Shown: positions 15,289-24,200 of the stretch, piece after piece | Position numbering within the stretch: the first letter of the stretch is position 1 | Layout: each line of letters begins with the position of its first letter | Assembly: GCA_947472115.1 (NCBI GenBank) | Contig: CANIZU010000003.1 | Location: 1 to 34,912, forward strand | DNA from: Flavobacteriales bacterium | GTDB lineage: Bacteria > Bacteroidota > Bacteroidia > NS11-12g > UBA955 | Direction of reading: 5' to 3' | Length of the DNA: 34,912 bases | Program-made: the position numbers and the translations under genes | The notes under the pieces: model-generated | What the model saw: the letters and a program-made list of their open reading frames with translations, nothing else | Told to the model about the DNA's origin: nothing | Database searches by the model: none

Positions 15289-17625
15289 TTACTTTACAAA
15301 CTTTCCCGACATTTGGGTGATGCCTTGAAGATCTTCAATTTTTATTATGTATACCCCTGATGTAAAGTCTGAAATGTCTATTTTTTCTTTTTCAATCGTC
15401 AATTTTTTATTATACATGATTTGACCATTGCAGTTATATATCGAAATCATATCAGCGCTTGGATTTTTGATGTTTGATACAACGAGCTGTTGATCCCCAT
15501 TTACAAAATAAACCCACCCTTGATTCAATTGCTGCTTGGGAATATTGGCGTATTGGTCAATAATTTTCAATGTCTCAAACGCATCCACTTTGCCATAACC
15601 GCTATTTCCATTAGAATCGTTCGTGGTGAATTGGTCCTTTCTGGCAGTAAGTCGCCATAGATTTCTGATTTCTAACGGTGTAAGCCATTCGTTGGCTTGT
15701 AAATAAAGCGCTACGATTCCAGTTGTATGAGGCGCGGCCATCGACGTTCCTGAAAACATCGCCCAGTAAACATCGTTTCCATTGTACTGCGTTTTGTACA
15801 TCAATTCATTGTTCAACCAACCTGGAACCTGTCTGCGATGCAATGCTGATGTTATACTTTGGCCAGGGGCAATAATATCGGGCTTGATTCTACCATTTGG
15901 GTGTGTCAAACTCTTTGGCATAGGTCCTCTACTACTAAATCCAGCAATATCCCCTACTATATTCCACGGCTGATTAAAGTACTCGCCTTTATAATTAGTC
16001 CATTCGTTTCTGTTTATATAAGCCCCAGCTGTCAACGTATGCGTTCCTGATCCCCCGTTTTCCCCTACCGATCCTTCCGGAGTACCCTCTATGAATTTCT
16101 TACCAAAACTCTGAGCTTTATGACCTTTCCAAAAATGACCTGATGTCCAGCGGTATGCTTGTCCAGAATTCCAAGCATTGAATTCCCCGCTGCTAGTCAC
16201 ACCCAATCTGATATAGCCATTGTAAGGCCTATTGTGTTCTGCAATCACCAAGAAATTGGACTTTCCGTTGAATGGATAGTTCTGCTCCGTGATGACAATA
16301 CTGAGCGTGTCTTTTCCTTTGACATAAATCGATTTGTAAGCTCCACAATTCACACAATCACCTGCCAAATTCCAAGGAGTGCTGATAATTGTATTGCCAA
16401 AAGTATCGACCAGGTTTAGCTGAATTTTTAACTTATCACCGGTGCCATTGGCAATCCCGCCCCAAATATCCATGTAAATATTTTCATGGGGATAGTCTTT
16501 ACGATTGTTATCAACCGCCAATGTGTATGCTGTATCGCCATTCAAAGTTTGATGCACATGCATTTGATTTCTACCATCATTGCCAGCAGCACCTACTATG
16601 ATTCTACCTGGCCCAGTAATCGCTTTCACGGATCGATCGAAAAGTGAAGTGCCATCATGAGGGCCAGTATGCATTCCCCAGCTCAAATTGCAAACACTAG
16701 GCTTGTTATGAATTTCGGCGTATTTAAAGACATAATTATATCCGTCAATGATGGTTGGGTTTGCGACAACATAATCGCCCAAACCACTTCCCCCGAGAGT
16801 ATCATTGGCATATTTAATTCCTACCATCACGATATCTGATTGTGGCGCCATTCCCCGATAACTCAAATTGGGAGAACCCAACCCAGAACCAGCGGCGATG
16901 CCAGCAACATGAGTGCCGTGTGCCCCATCATCGTCGACGGCTGAAGCAATGCTCAATGAATCTGAATACTCAGTACCGTAGCTAAATAATGAAGGTGCAC
17001 TCCCAGACTTCTGTTGATTCCAAAACCGTTGAATTCTATACGTTTTTCCGTCGGGGCTATAAAAAGTAGGATGATCTGTCTGAAAACCGATGTCAACGAT
17101 CCCAACAACAACACCATTTCCAGTATAGTTCTGTGACAAACCATTGGTGATGCCATCTTCGGCTTTGTCGACCCTGCTATGAATCCTAGCAGTATCGTTT
17201 AACGGTTTGGGGCTATTTAATTTTGATGAGACGTCTAAATAAATCAATCCAGGATGCTCGATGATTTGATTCCAACTTTCGGAGGTGAATACAAGATGAG
17301 CAATCCGATAATTCGCGTTTTCTGGATCGATGAAACTACTTTTTATCAAATCAGCATTATCAGCGATAAAAGATTCTCTAACAAGGACTTGGGCGTGATA
17401 TGATCCGTCAAATTTGGGAATTAATTGATTTCTCAACTCGGGATTGGTGAATATTTGTGCGGTTGGACTCAGGATTTGATTGAGTCGAGATGTGGGAACT
17501 GTCAACATCGAGTTTACTAAAGAAATTTCTCTATTACGCTGATTAGATTCAGATTGGGCTGTCACTTGAACAATTGTGCCTACATTTAAAACAATGAGTA
17601 GAAATTTCAGCTTCATTTTCTGCAT
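15289..17625 (-). CDS. Subtilisin-like (S8) serine protease with type IX sorting domain
   Basis: I start at the ATG at 17625 (MQKMKLKFLLIVLNVGTIVQVTAQ), two codons inside the track's TTG start; it gives a good signal peptide. The catalytic triad is complete: Asp in GVVVGIVDIGFQTDHP (about residue 178), His in HGTHVAGIAAG (about 236) and Ser in FSGTSMAAPHTTGIVALYL. An insertion of some 190 residues with beta-rich sequence lies between the GAAGNDGR oxyanion block and FSSRGP/IAPG, as in large secreted subtilases. The last 70-80 residues (ISIYNCNGQIMYNKKL ... SGVYIIKIED ... GKFVK) form a type A C-terminal sorting domain of the type IX secretion system, so the protease should be exported across the outer membrane and secreted or anchored. 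Substrate unknown. It is transcribed divergently from tcdA. Confidence 0.93.
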   Translation of the reverse strand: MQKMKLKFLLIVLNVGTIVQVTAQSESNQRNREISLVNSMLTVPTSRLNQILSPTAQIFTNPELRNQLIPKFDGSYHAQVLVRESFIADNADLIKSSFIDPENANYRIAHLVFTSESWNQIIEHPGLIYLDVSSKLNSPKPLNDTARIHSRVDKAEDGITNGLSQNYTGNGVVVGIVDIGFQTDHPTFYSPDGKTYRIQRFWNQQKSGSAPSLFSYGTEYSDSLSIASAVDDDGAHGTHVAGIAAGSGLGSPNLSYRGMAPQSDIVMVGIKYANDTLGGSGLGDYVVANPTIIDGYNYVFKYAEIHNKPSVCNLSWGMHTGPHDGTSLFDRSVKAITGPGRIIVGAAGNDGRNQMHVHQTLNGDTAYTLAVDNNRKDYPHENIYMDIWGGIANGTGDKLKIQLNLVDTFGNTIISTPWNLAGDCVNCGAYKSIYVKGKDTLSIVITEQNYPFNGKSNFLVIAEHNRPYNGYIRLGVTSSGEFNAWNSGQAYRWTSGHFWKGHKAQSFGKKFIEGTPEGSVGENGGSGTHTLTAGAYINRNEWTNYKGEYFNQPWNIVGDIAGFSSRGPMPKSLTHPNGRIKPDIIAPGQSITSALHRRQVPGWLNNELMYKTQYNGNDVYWAMFSGTSMAAPHTTGIVALYLQANEWLTPLEIRNLWRLTARKDQFTTNDSNGNSGYGKVDAFETLKIIDQYANIPKQQLNQGWVYFVNGDQQLVVSNIKNPSADMISIYNCNGQIMYNKKLTIEKEKIDISDFTSGVYIIKIEDLQGITQMSGKFVK

Positions 17626-17628
17626 AAA

Positions 17629-17636
17629 CAAAGGTA
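17629..17636 (-). promoter_or_regulatory. -7 box of the S8 protease gene
   Basis: The minus strand reads TACCTTTG, an exact TAnnTTTG match, three bases before the protease ATG at 17625 and twelve before a second in-frame ATG at 17616. No clear -33 TTG. The mRNA would have almost no leader. Confidence 0.4.
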
Positions 17637-17649
17637 ACGAGATAGATTA

Positions 17650-17657
17650 TAACTTTG
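17650..17657 (+). promoter_or_regulatory. -7 box of tcdA
   Basis: TAACTTTG matches TAnnTTTG exactly and ends four bases before the tcdA ATG. It faces the protease box across a 13-base gap, forming a compact divergent promoter. No clear TTG at -33. Confidence 0.4.
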
Positions 17658-17661
17658 TGGA

Positions 17662-18378
17662 ATGGATTTATCGTGGTTAGAGCGCACAGAGCTCATCATT
17701 GGCAAAGAATCGTTGGAGAAATTGGCGAATAGTAAAGTACTAATTGTAGGACTTGGGGGCGTTGGAAGTTTTGCGGCAGAATTTATTGCAAGAGCTGGAA
17801 TTGGTGATTTAACAATCATCGATGGTGATATTGTGGATGTTACCAATAAGAACCGACAGTTGCCGGCGTTAACAAGTACCATAGGGATGAAAAAGGCAGA
17901 TTTGATGGCCGCCAGAATTAAAGACATCAATCCTGGAGTGAAACTAAAGGTGATAGACACTTTTCAACGCCCTGAGCATACAGAAGAATTGGTATCATCG
18001 GAAAAATATGATTATGTTATGGATTGCATTGATTCTGTTACACCAAAGGTTTTTTTGATAAAAACATGTATTGAAAAAGGTCAACGATTGATTTCTAGTA
18101 TGGGTGCCGGAGGCAAAATGGATGCATCGTCGGTTATGGTGGCGGACATCGCAGAGACTTTTAACGACCCTTTCGCAAGGTTGGTTAGAAAAAGATTACA
18201 TAAGTATGGCATATATAAGGGCTTCAAATCTGTGTTCAATACAGAATTGGTGCACAGGGACTCGCTTAAGCTCACTGATGGTAGTAATTTCAAAAGGTCG
18301 TTTTATGGCACAATTTCCTATATGCCGGCCCTTTTTGGTTTGAGAATGGCAGCGGAAGTGATAGAAGACTTGATTTGA
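17662..18378 (+). CDS. tcdA: tRNA threonylcarbamoyladenosine dehydratase
   Basis: The 238-residue protein is an E1-like ThiF-fold enzyme. The nucleotide-binding loop is VLIVGLGGVGSFAAEF (GLGGVG at 30-35), followed by the acidic strand DGDIVDVTNKNRQ with the Arg/Asn/Gln set used to bind ATP. MDCIDSVTPK and MGAGGKMD fit the TcdA (CsdL/YgdL) subgroup rather than ThiF or MoeB, as does the short length and absence of the paired CxxC zinc site. TcdA uses ATP to cyclise the N6-threonylcarbamoyl group on A37 of tRNA to the hydantoin form. The C-terminal KRSFYGTISYMPALFGLRMAAEVI is also typical. The ATG at 17662 sits almost on top of its -7 box. Confidence 0.9.
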   Translation: MDLSWLERTELIIGKESLEKLANSKVLIVGLGGVGSFAAEFIARAGIGDLTIIDGDIVDVTNKNRQLPALTSTIGMKKADLMAARIKDINPGVKLKVIDTFQRPEHTEELVSSEKYDYVMDCIDSVTPKVFLIKTCIEKGQRLISSMGAGGKMDASSVMVADIAETFNDPFARLVRKRLHKYGIYKGFKSVFNTELVHRDSLKLTDGSNFKRSFYGTISYMPALFGLRMAAEVIEDLI

Positions 18379-18381
18379 TTT

Positions 18382-18412
18382 TTTGAGAATTCAAATCGCG
18401 GACATATATTTG
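18382..18412 (+). promoter_or_regulatory. Full Bacteroidota-type promoter of the small lipoprotein gene
   Basis: TTTG (18382-18385), then exactly 19 bases, then TATATTTG (18405-18412): both elements match the TTTG / TAnnTTTG consensus with the canonical spacing. Transcription should begin near 18416, two bases before the first possible ATG and eight before the second. It is the best promoter in the window. Confidence 0.75.
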
Positions 18413-18417
18413 GAAAC

Positions 18418-18885
18418 ATGATTATGAAAAAAGCACTCTTAACATTATCGGCTGCGGCTTTATTGTTTATTACAGGATGTGATCCTGGTTCAAAGTCAAA
18501 TAGCAATGCTATTGACATCAGCGGAAAGACAAAACAGGAAGTATTTATGCTTCATTCGTGGGAGTTGAGCTCTTGGTTAGATAGTTCATCTCAGGATCAA
18601 ATTGAGAATATTGAAGCTTGTGCGAAAGATGATTTTTATACATTTAACAGCACATCGCAAGTCCAAGTAAACCGCAATACGATTAAATGTACTGCCGGAG
18701 AAGCGAATGATGTATTTCCTTGGAGTATGACCGACCCCAATTCAACTAAGGTTACAATGTTTACTTACACTTGGGACATTGCCTCAATGACGGGTGAGCA
18801 GGTTGTTTTACGTCGTAAATACTTATTCAATATCGGAGGAACTACAGTGGATATGTTCTCTAAGGTGGTAATGAAAAAGCACTAA
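18418..18885 (+). CDS. Small lipocalin-like lipoprotein
   Basis: The protein (155 residues from the ATG at 18418, 153 from the second ATG at 18424) begins MKKALLTLSAAALLFITGC, a lipoprotein signal with lipobox ITGC. The mature part holds HSWELSSWLDSS, then IEACAKDDFYTFNS, a cysteine-containing strand with NTIKCTAGEA, and a final set of beta strands ending DMFSKVVMKKH. The pattern of W...C..DD.ytF is what I associate with Bacteroidota lipocalin-like domains (Pfam Lipocalin-like type), but identity cannot be checked. The second ATG is the more natural signal-peptide start; the promoter position makes the first unlikely to have any leader. Its stop overlaps the stop of the convergent TPR gene. 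Function unknown; envelope location is well supported. Confidence 0.75.
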   Translation: MIMKKALLTLSAAALLFITGCDPGSKSNSNAIDISGKTKQEVFMLHSWELSSWLDSSSQDQIENIEACAKDDFYTFNSTSQVQVNRNTIKCTAGEANDVFPWSMTDPNSTKVTMFTYTWDIASMTGEQVVLRRKYLFNIGGTTVDMFSKVVMKKH

Positions 18886-19886
18886 TGAATTGATTTAACA
18901 CCGTCTTTGGCGAGTTCCAAAGCGGGGTTTATTGAAAGAGCGGTTTTGTACGAAAGCAAAGCCGCTTTTTTGTTGCCCAATTTTTCTTGATTGTATCCAA
19001 TTAAACAATGTGCATTGGCATTATTCTCATTTAAATCAAGGGTTTTATTGCACCAATCGATGGATTCTTCGTAGTTATCAAAAAGAGACTGAATAACAGC
19101 AATGTTGTAATGCGCTAAGATGTGATTGGGGTTTACTTTGATTGCCCTATCGTAATATTCGATGGCTACAGCGTATTTTTCTTTTTGCTGCATCACCAAT
19201 GCATAAGTATAAAGCGCCTCATCATTAAACTCATTCATTCTAACCGCTTTTGATGCCCATTGCTCTGTCATTGGATCATGGCTTTGATACAAGAACAGTG
19301 TCTTTTGCATCACGGCATTAAAATTCTCCGGATTTTTCAGAAGGGCATTTTCGATAACTTTCTGGGCAGAAGAGGTGTCTTTTTGCTCTTTGAAAGCGAT
19401 CGACATCAAAACATAGGCGTTATCGGAGAAATCTGTTTGGTCTGTTAATGGTTTCAGCAAGTCGATGGATTTATCATATTCCTGCCTTGCCAAATAGTAT
19501 TTAGCCAACAAAAACGACGCTTCCGGATAGTCGGATTTGATTTTTATGGCTTGAATTAAATGCTCTTTGGTTTTGTTTGAGTTTGTAGAATCCATTGAGA
19601 TCAATGATTCTGCACATTTGTAGTGATACAAGGATTGATTTGGATTGATTGAGATTGCTGTTTCAAAATCTAAGACTGCATCATTGTATTTTTTTTCAAA
19701 ATAGAATGTATTAGCACGTTTGTAATACAATTCAGCATCATTTGGATGGCTGTTGATTTTCAACGAAATAGCTCGAATTTCTTCCGAAAAAGTTGTGTCA
19801 GTTTCACTAATGAATCGGCCGGAATTTCGGTTGCTGTTACAAGAAAGAACAGCGATTAGAACGATTGATAAAACAATCTGCTTCAT
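18882..19886 (-). CDS. TPR-repeat lipoprotein
   Basis: The track lists 367 residues, but the first 33 are translated tRNA. The real start is the ATG at 19886 (MKQIVLSIVLIAVLSC), a lipoprotein signal with the lipobox cysteine at residue 16, giving 334 residues. The rest is a solenoid of tetratricopeptide repeats, roughly eight: for example NDAELYYKRANTFYFEKKYNDAVLDFETAISINPN, then YPEASFLLAKYYLARQEYDKSIDLL and HILAHYNIAVIQSLFDNYEESIDWCNKTLDLNEN. TPRs are protein-protein scaffolds; no catalytic domain is visible and the partner is unknown. The ATG lies three bases past the tRNA-Leu 3' end on the same strand, so there is no room for a separate promoter or ribosome-binding site. The TAG stop overlaps the stop of the convergent lipoprotein gene. 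Confidence 0.88.
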   Translation of the reverse strand: MKQIVLSIVLIAVLSCNSNRNSGRFISETDTTFSEEIRAISLKINSHPNDAELYYKRANTFYFEKKYNDAVLDFETAISINPNQSLYHYKCAESLISMDSTNSNKTKEHLIQAIKIKSDYPEASFLLAKYYLARQEYDKSIDLLKPLTDQTDFSDNAYVLMSIAFKEQKDTSSAQKVIENALLKNPENFNAVMQKTLFLYQSHDPMTEQWASKAVRMNEFNDEALYTYALVMQQKEKYAVAIEYYDRAIKVNPNHILAHYNIAVIQSLFDNYEESIDWCNKTLDLNENNANAHCLIGYNQEKLGNKKAALLSYKTALSINPALELAKDGVKSIH

Positions 19887-19889
19887 TTG

Positions 19890-19975
19890 TGCTCGGGACG
19901 GGAATCGAACCCGTACTCTCATTACTGAAAACAGGATTTTAAGTCCTGCGCGTCTACCTATTCCGCCACCCGAGC
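19890..19975 (-). tRNA. tRNA-Leu (anticodon UAA)
   Basis: The minus strand folds as a class II tRNA. The acceptor arms GCTCGGG and CCCGAGC pair fully and discriminator A follows; CCA is not encoded. The D-arm contains GGTAGA, the anticodon stem-loop is CAGGA-CTTAAAA-TCCTG (anticodon TAA at plus positions 19939-19941), a long variable arm follows, and the T-arm is ACGGG-TTCGATT-CCCGT. The long variable arm and UAA anticodon identify leucine. It lies between rocD and the TPR lipoprotein on the same strand. Confidence 0.97.
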
Positions 19976-19982
19976 TGTACTG

Positions 19983-19990
19983 CAAAGATA
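19983..19990 (-). promoter_or_regulatory. -7 box of the tRNA-Leu gene
   Basis: The minus strand reads TATCTTTG, an exact TAnnTTTG match, seven bases before the mature tRNA 5' end. A -33 element would fall inside the 3' end of rocD; no TTG has the canonical spacing. This promoter probably also drives the TPR lipoprotein downstream. Confidence 0.5.
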
Positions 19991-20005
19991 GAAAATTACC
20001 GACAA

Positions 20006-21232
20006 TTATTTAACAATTTCGTGAATAGAAAAGTTGATGATTTGTAATGCCTCATCAATTTGGTTGGCATTAATCGTTAGAGGAGGTGCGAATCGAATGG
20101 TGTGCGTATGTGTTTGTTTGGCCAGTAATCCATTTGATTTCAAAACGATACATACATCATATGCGGTTTTTCCATTGCCAAACGGATTAATATCGATCGC
20201 ATTTAATAAGCCTTTTCCTCTTACGCTCTTTACGATGGGAGACTTAATTTCTTTGAGTCCTTTTCTGAAACGATCACCCATTTCCGAGGCGTTTCGTGGC
20301 AAAGATTCTTCCACAAGAACTTCCAAAGCGGCTTTAGCGACAGCACAGGCTAGCGGATTTCCACCAAAAGTAGAGCCATGTTGACCTGGGTGCAATACGC
20401 CCATGATCTCATTTGAGGCCAAAACGGCACTTACGGGAAAAACTCCACCGCCTAAGGCCTTACCCAAGATTAAAATATCGGGCTTCACGTTTGCGTGATC
20501 ACAACAAAGCATAGCTCCGGTCCTACCCAATCCTGTTTGTACTTCATCTGCTATCCAAAGCACATTGTATTTGGTACAGAGCATTCTAACTTGTTTTAAG
20601 TAGTCCTCGCTTGGCATAATCACCCCGGCTTCTCCCTGAATGGGTTCTACCATAAATGCGGCGACATTGGTGTCTTGGAATGCGGCTTCTAAAGACATTA
20701 TGTTATTGTATTCTACAATTTCAAATCCTGGAACGAAAGGTCCAAAATCTGAATAGCTATCCGCATCTTGTGATGTTGAAATGGCGGCGATGGTTCTTCC
20801 CCAAAAATTCCCTGATGCAAAAATTACTTTGGCTTGATTTGTTGGAATACCCTTTACCGTATAACCCCACTTTCTCGCCAGCTTAACGGCAGTTTCCCCC
20901 CCTTCTACGCCTGTATTCATTGGTAATACGCGATCATAACCCAAGAGATTTGTAATGTATTGTTCAAAAGGTCCGAGCTGGTCGTTATGAAATGCCCTAC
21001 TTGTAAGAGTTAATTTCTTGCTTTGGACATTTAGGGCTTCGATGATTTTGGGATGACAATGTCCTTGATTGACAGCGGAATAGGCCGACAAGAAATCGAA
21101 GTACCGATTATTATCTACATCCCAAACGAAGATGCCTTCACCTCTATTCAGTACTACTGGTAATGGATGATAATTGTGTGCTCCGTATTTATCCTCAAGG
21201 GCAATGAAATCAGCGCTTTTATGGGTTCCCAT
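20006..21232 (-). CDS. rocD: Ornithine--oxo-acid aminotransferase
   Basis: The 408-residue protein is a class III PLP-dependent aminotransferase with the ornithine-specific pattern. It shows [45 protein letters not shown] at the N-terminus, [46 protein letters not shown], and the PLP-binding lysine at Lys258 in ILGKALGGG. The enzyme moves the delta-amino group of ornithine to 2-oxoglutarate, giving glutamate semialdehyde, and links arginine/ornithine to proline and glutamate metabolism. Length and motif order are normal. The ATG at 21232 follows TACCTTCG (21237-21244), a near-consensus -7 box, by four bases. tRNA-Leu lies 30 bases downstream on the same strand. Confidence 0.95.
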   Translation of the reverse strand: MGTHKSADFIALEDKYGAHNYHPLPVVLNRGEGIFVWDVDNNRYFDFLSAYSAVNQGHCHPKIIEALNVQSKKLTLTSRAFHNDQLGPFEQYITNLLGYDRVLPMNTGVEGGETAVKLARKWGYTVKGIPTNQAKVIFASGNFWGRTIAAISTSQDADSYSDFGPFVPGFEIVEYNNIMSLEAAFQDTNVAAFMVEPIQGEAGVIMPSEDYLKQVRMLCTKYNVLWIADEVQTGLGRTGAMLCCDHANVKPDILILGKALGGGVFPVSAVLASNEIMGVLHPGQHGSTFGGNPLACAVAKAALEVLVEESLPRNASEMGDRFRKGLKEIKSPIVKSVRGKGLLNAIDINPFGNGKTAYDVCIVLKSNGLLAKQTHTHTIRFAPPLTINANQIDEALQIINFSIHEIVK

Positions 21233-21236
21233 ATTA

Positions 21237-21244
21237 CGAAGGTA
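21237..21244 (-). promoter_or_regulatory. Possible -7 box of rocD
   Basis: The minus strand reads TACCTTCG, seven of eight matches to TAnnTTTG, four bases before the rocD ATG. It carries the same T-to-C change as the facing box at 21283-21290. No -33 element is evident. Confidence 0.35.
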
Positions 21245-21258
21245 GGTAAGAAAAATGA

Positions 21259-21290
21259 TTTGTCTTTGCTATAAAACAATTGTATATTCG
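21259..21290 (+). promoter_or_regulatory. Possible promoter of the 1114-residue surface protein gene
   Basis: TTTG (21259-21262), a 20-base spacer and TATATTCG (21283-21290, seven of eight matches) form a plausible Bacteroidota promoter. The box ends one base before the ATG at 21292. A start site a few bases downstream would fall inside the annotated ORF, which casts doubt on that ATG. Confidence 0.45.
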
Positions 21291-21291
21291 G

Positions 21292-24200
21292 ATGTTTGTG
21301 AGGTCTAGGGTGTTAACATATAAGCGACAATTAAAGTCTTGTTTGGTCAAGATTTTATTCAGTATGGTGGTTTTTATTTTCTCTCATAGTTCAGGTTATT
21401 CCAAGTCTCATTCGATTGAATTGAGTTATGGTCGAATTCATTTAAACTTTATCTCATATGATTCCTCTGTTTATCGCAATAAACCTTTTGTTGATTCCAT
21501 TTTTAGAATTGCCGAGATAAATTTTCAAGACTTGGAGGTTTTGCTGGGATATAAGTCCGGATTGCAATATACAGCTACCATTTACAGCGACATAAATGAC
21601 TATCATAGTGCCCTAAAGCAAAATTCTGCTTGGCTTGAGAGAATTTCTGGAACAGTCCAATATTCTCAAGAATATAATTATCCGATTTATGTGAATTCAT
21701 CTTTTGAGCAAATAAAATCACAGTTTGTTTATACCCTCTCACATTTTGTTTTCCATGAATTTTTATTGGGTATTAGTGTGCGTCAAAAACTAAGTCAAAC
21801 CGGCTTTCATACAATGCCCAATTGGTTTTTGCAAGGTCTAGGATCCTATTTGGCCGCTGGTTGGAATGCGAATTCCGCAGATGAATATTCATTTTATGAA
21901 AGCAAAGGTGGTTTCAAGTCTCCAAACCAGATTGTTCCAATGGGAGCTCAAGTATACGGTAAGAAGATTTGGCGTGATTTATTCCAAACCTATGGGAAAT
22001 CAGTTGTTTCAACGATGATGTTCGTACTTAAATACACCGGAAATGCTGAATCCGCCATTGAGTATGTAACGGGAAAATCATTTAATATTTGGAATAATGA
22101 GCGAATTATGGGTCAACAACATTCCTTGGAGACATCCACTACAACCGAAATTGATTTGCCTTTGAAGTATCGTACAATCCCAATTAGTAAGATCACAAAG
22201 CACAATGATAACCTAGTAATTCATTGGTTTAGCCCAGGATTGGTTAAAATATCTCTATATAATTCCATATCGCACAAAGTTGTTGATTTGGTGAATTATG
22301 AATACCCTGTATTATTTAATGAGTTAGACTTTCAGCCGTTAAAATTGGTTGGATTCTTGAGCGATCAGAATTGTTTGCCCAATCCAGTCTATGCTGCAAC
22401 TACACTAATCTCTATAGAGTTAATGCTAGACCACAAACGAACATTAGTGTTTATCGATAGTTTGGGAAAAATACTTCAATGTGTGGATTTGGGTCGGGAG
22501 AAAATATATCCCCTAAATTCTTCACTAACGATTGATTACAAGAGTAAACTGTCAGAACATAATCATCAGAAAATGATCAACCTAACCCATAGTTACACTG
22601 CGGTTGGACATCAAATGGGTGAGAATAATATGATTAAAACTCAGTTTTTTTTTGGTGAAGATTTTTCAACTACGTTCCACAAAACTGGTATTACATTAAA
22701 ACAGTTTCTGAATCAAGGATTTGCTCATTTTTATTACGTTCATCGTCCATCGAGTGTGAATGACCCAATTCCATCAAAAGTAGTGAACGTCGAAAAATTG
22801 CCAACGGAACGCCTCGATTTTGCAAATGAGCCGAAAGATTCAATTTATTACGCAATTGACCTTCAAAAAATCGAAAAAGATCGTTGGGTAATGTTGTTTA
22901 ATCAATTGGATGGCGCGGTTACAAAGACACTTCGGGCTGATACTTTGCTGGAAAAACCTATCGTTCGTGGATTAGTTATTGAAGGACAAGGCCAGTTAAG
23001 TTATGTCCAAAGCGAGGGCGAGGTTTGGCGATTGCGATTTTATCATTTCAAGGACAATTCTGATTATCGTTGGCAATCGGAAGTGAAATATAGTTTTTAT
23101 TCTCAATCACGGGTGGATGGAATGGATAACATTATTGAATCGAGCTTTGGCAGCTCGTTAACCTCAGTGCGTACCTTGGACCCTGCTAAGGAATCTTTGC
23201 GTGAATTAGAATTGCTGGCCAAAAACGATGGTATTGGTAATCTTAATAAATTGGCATCGCCATTGAAAAGACTAATGAAATCTGAGGATATTGACACCAC
23301 TATTAGCACTTGGGAATATTTGGTAGCATTTCCCAAAAGGAATTGGCATTCAGCACTCGAAAATGAAAAATTTAATCATTACAGCGGAAAATATGATAGT
23401 TCAGTCGCAAGAAATACTTTTTATTTAAGTCATGGCGGATTATTTTTTGGCAATGGTGATTATTCTCAATTATCGTATTTAAATGAGATTAGCCCCCATT
23501 TGCTTTACAATCAGCCATTTACTCCAGAAATGCGTTTTTATTTAATGGATAAAAATCACAGTTACCGCTTATCGTTTGGCGTCCTATCAAATATCGCCAT
23601 GAATCGATTGGGGCTGCGATTGAATCAATCATTTAATTGGGGACGATATCAAATAGATCAGCAATTGCTTCTGCGCAATCGAACATTTAATATAAATGAG
23701 ATGGCACTGAAGAAAAACGCGACAAATTTTTTCAGTGTATTGATACGAAGAAATTGGGTTTCAAATTTCACACTGTCGTCTGGAGTTCAAGTTACAGAAG
23801 ATTCATATTTTGACAAAGTTGTTAATCCTGGATTTACATCGTTCAAAAATTATAAATTTCAAACGGCGGGAATGGTTTTTGGCCTCGACTGGAATAATCG
23901 TCAGAAATCGGTGAGACGGGAATATTCATGGCACATTTTATTGAGTTCTACCATCAAAATCAACCGGATAAATACTGCCAAAATCATACCAAATAGAGTT
24001 AATGTCGATGGTAATAGTAAGGGTAATTCCTACTTGTATCAGATCACCTTAAATATTAATAAACAATTGGTTAGAGGGTTTTACTTAAACTCTATAATGA
24101 TGGCTAATAAATCTGCGGGGAATGTATTGACCTTATTTTGGGTAGGTGGATCTGAAGGTTGGATTTCTAAAGATATTTGGCAAACGGGTATCTCTTCAGA

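Noticed and set aside
19887-19985. First 33 residues of the 367-residue ORF in the track
   Set aside because: They are translated tRNA-Leu sequence; the lipoprotein signal peptide begins at the ATG at 19886.
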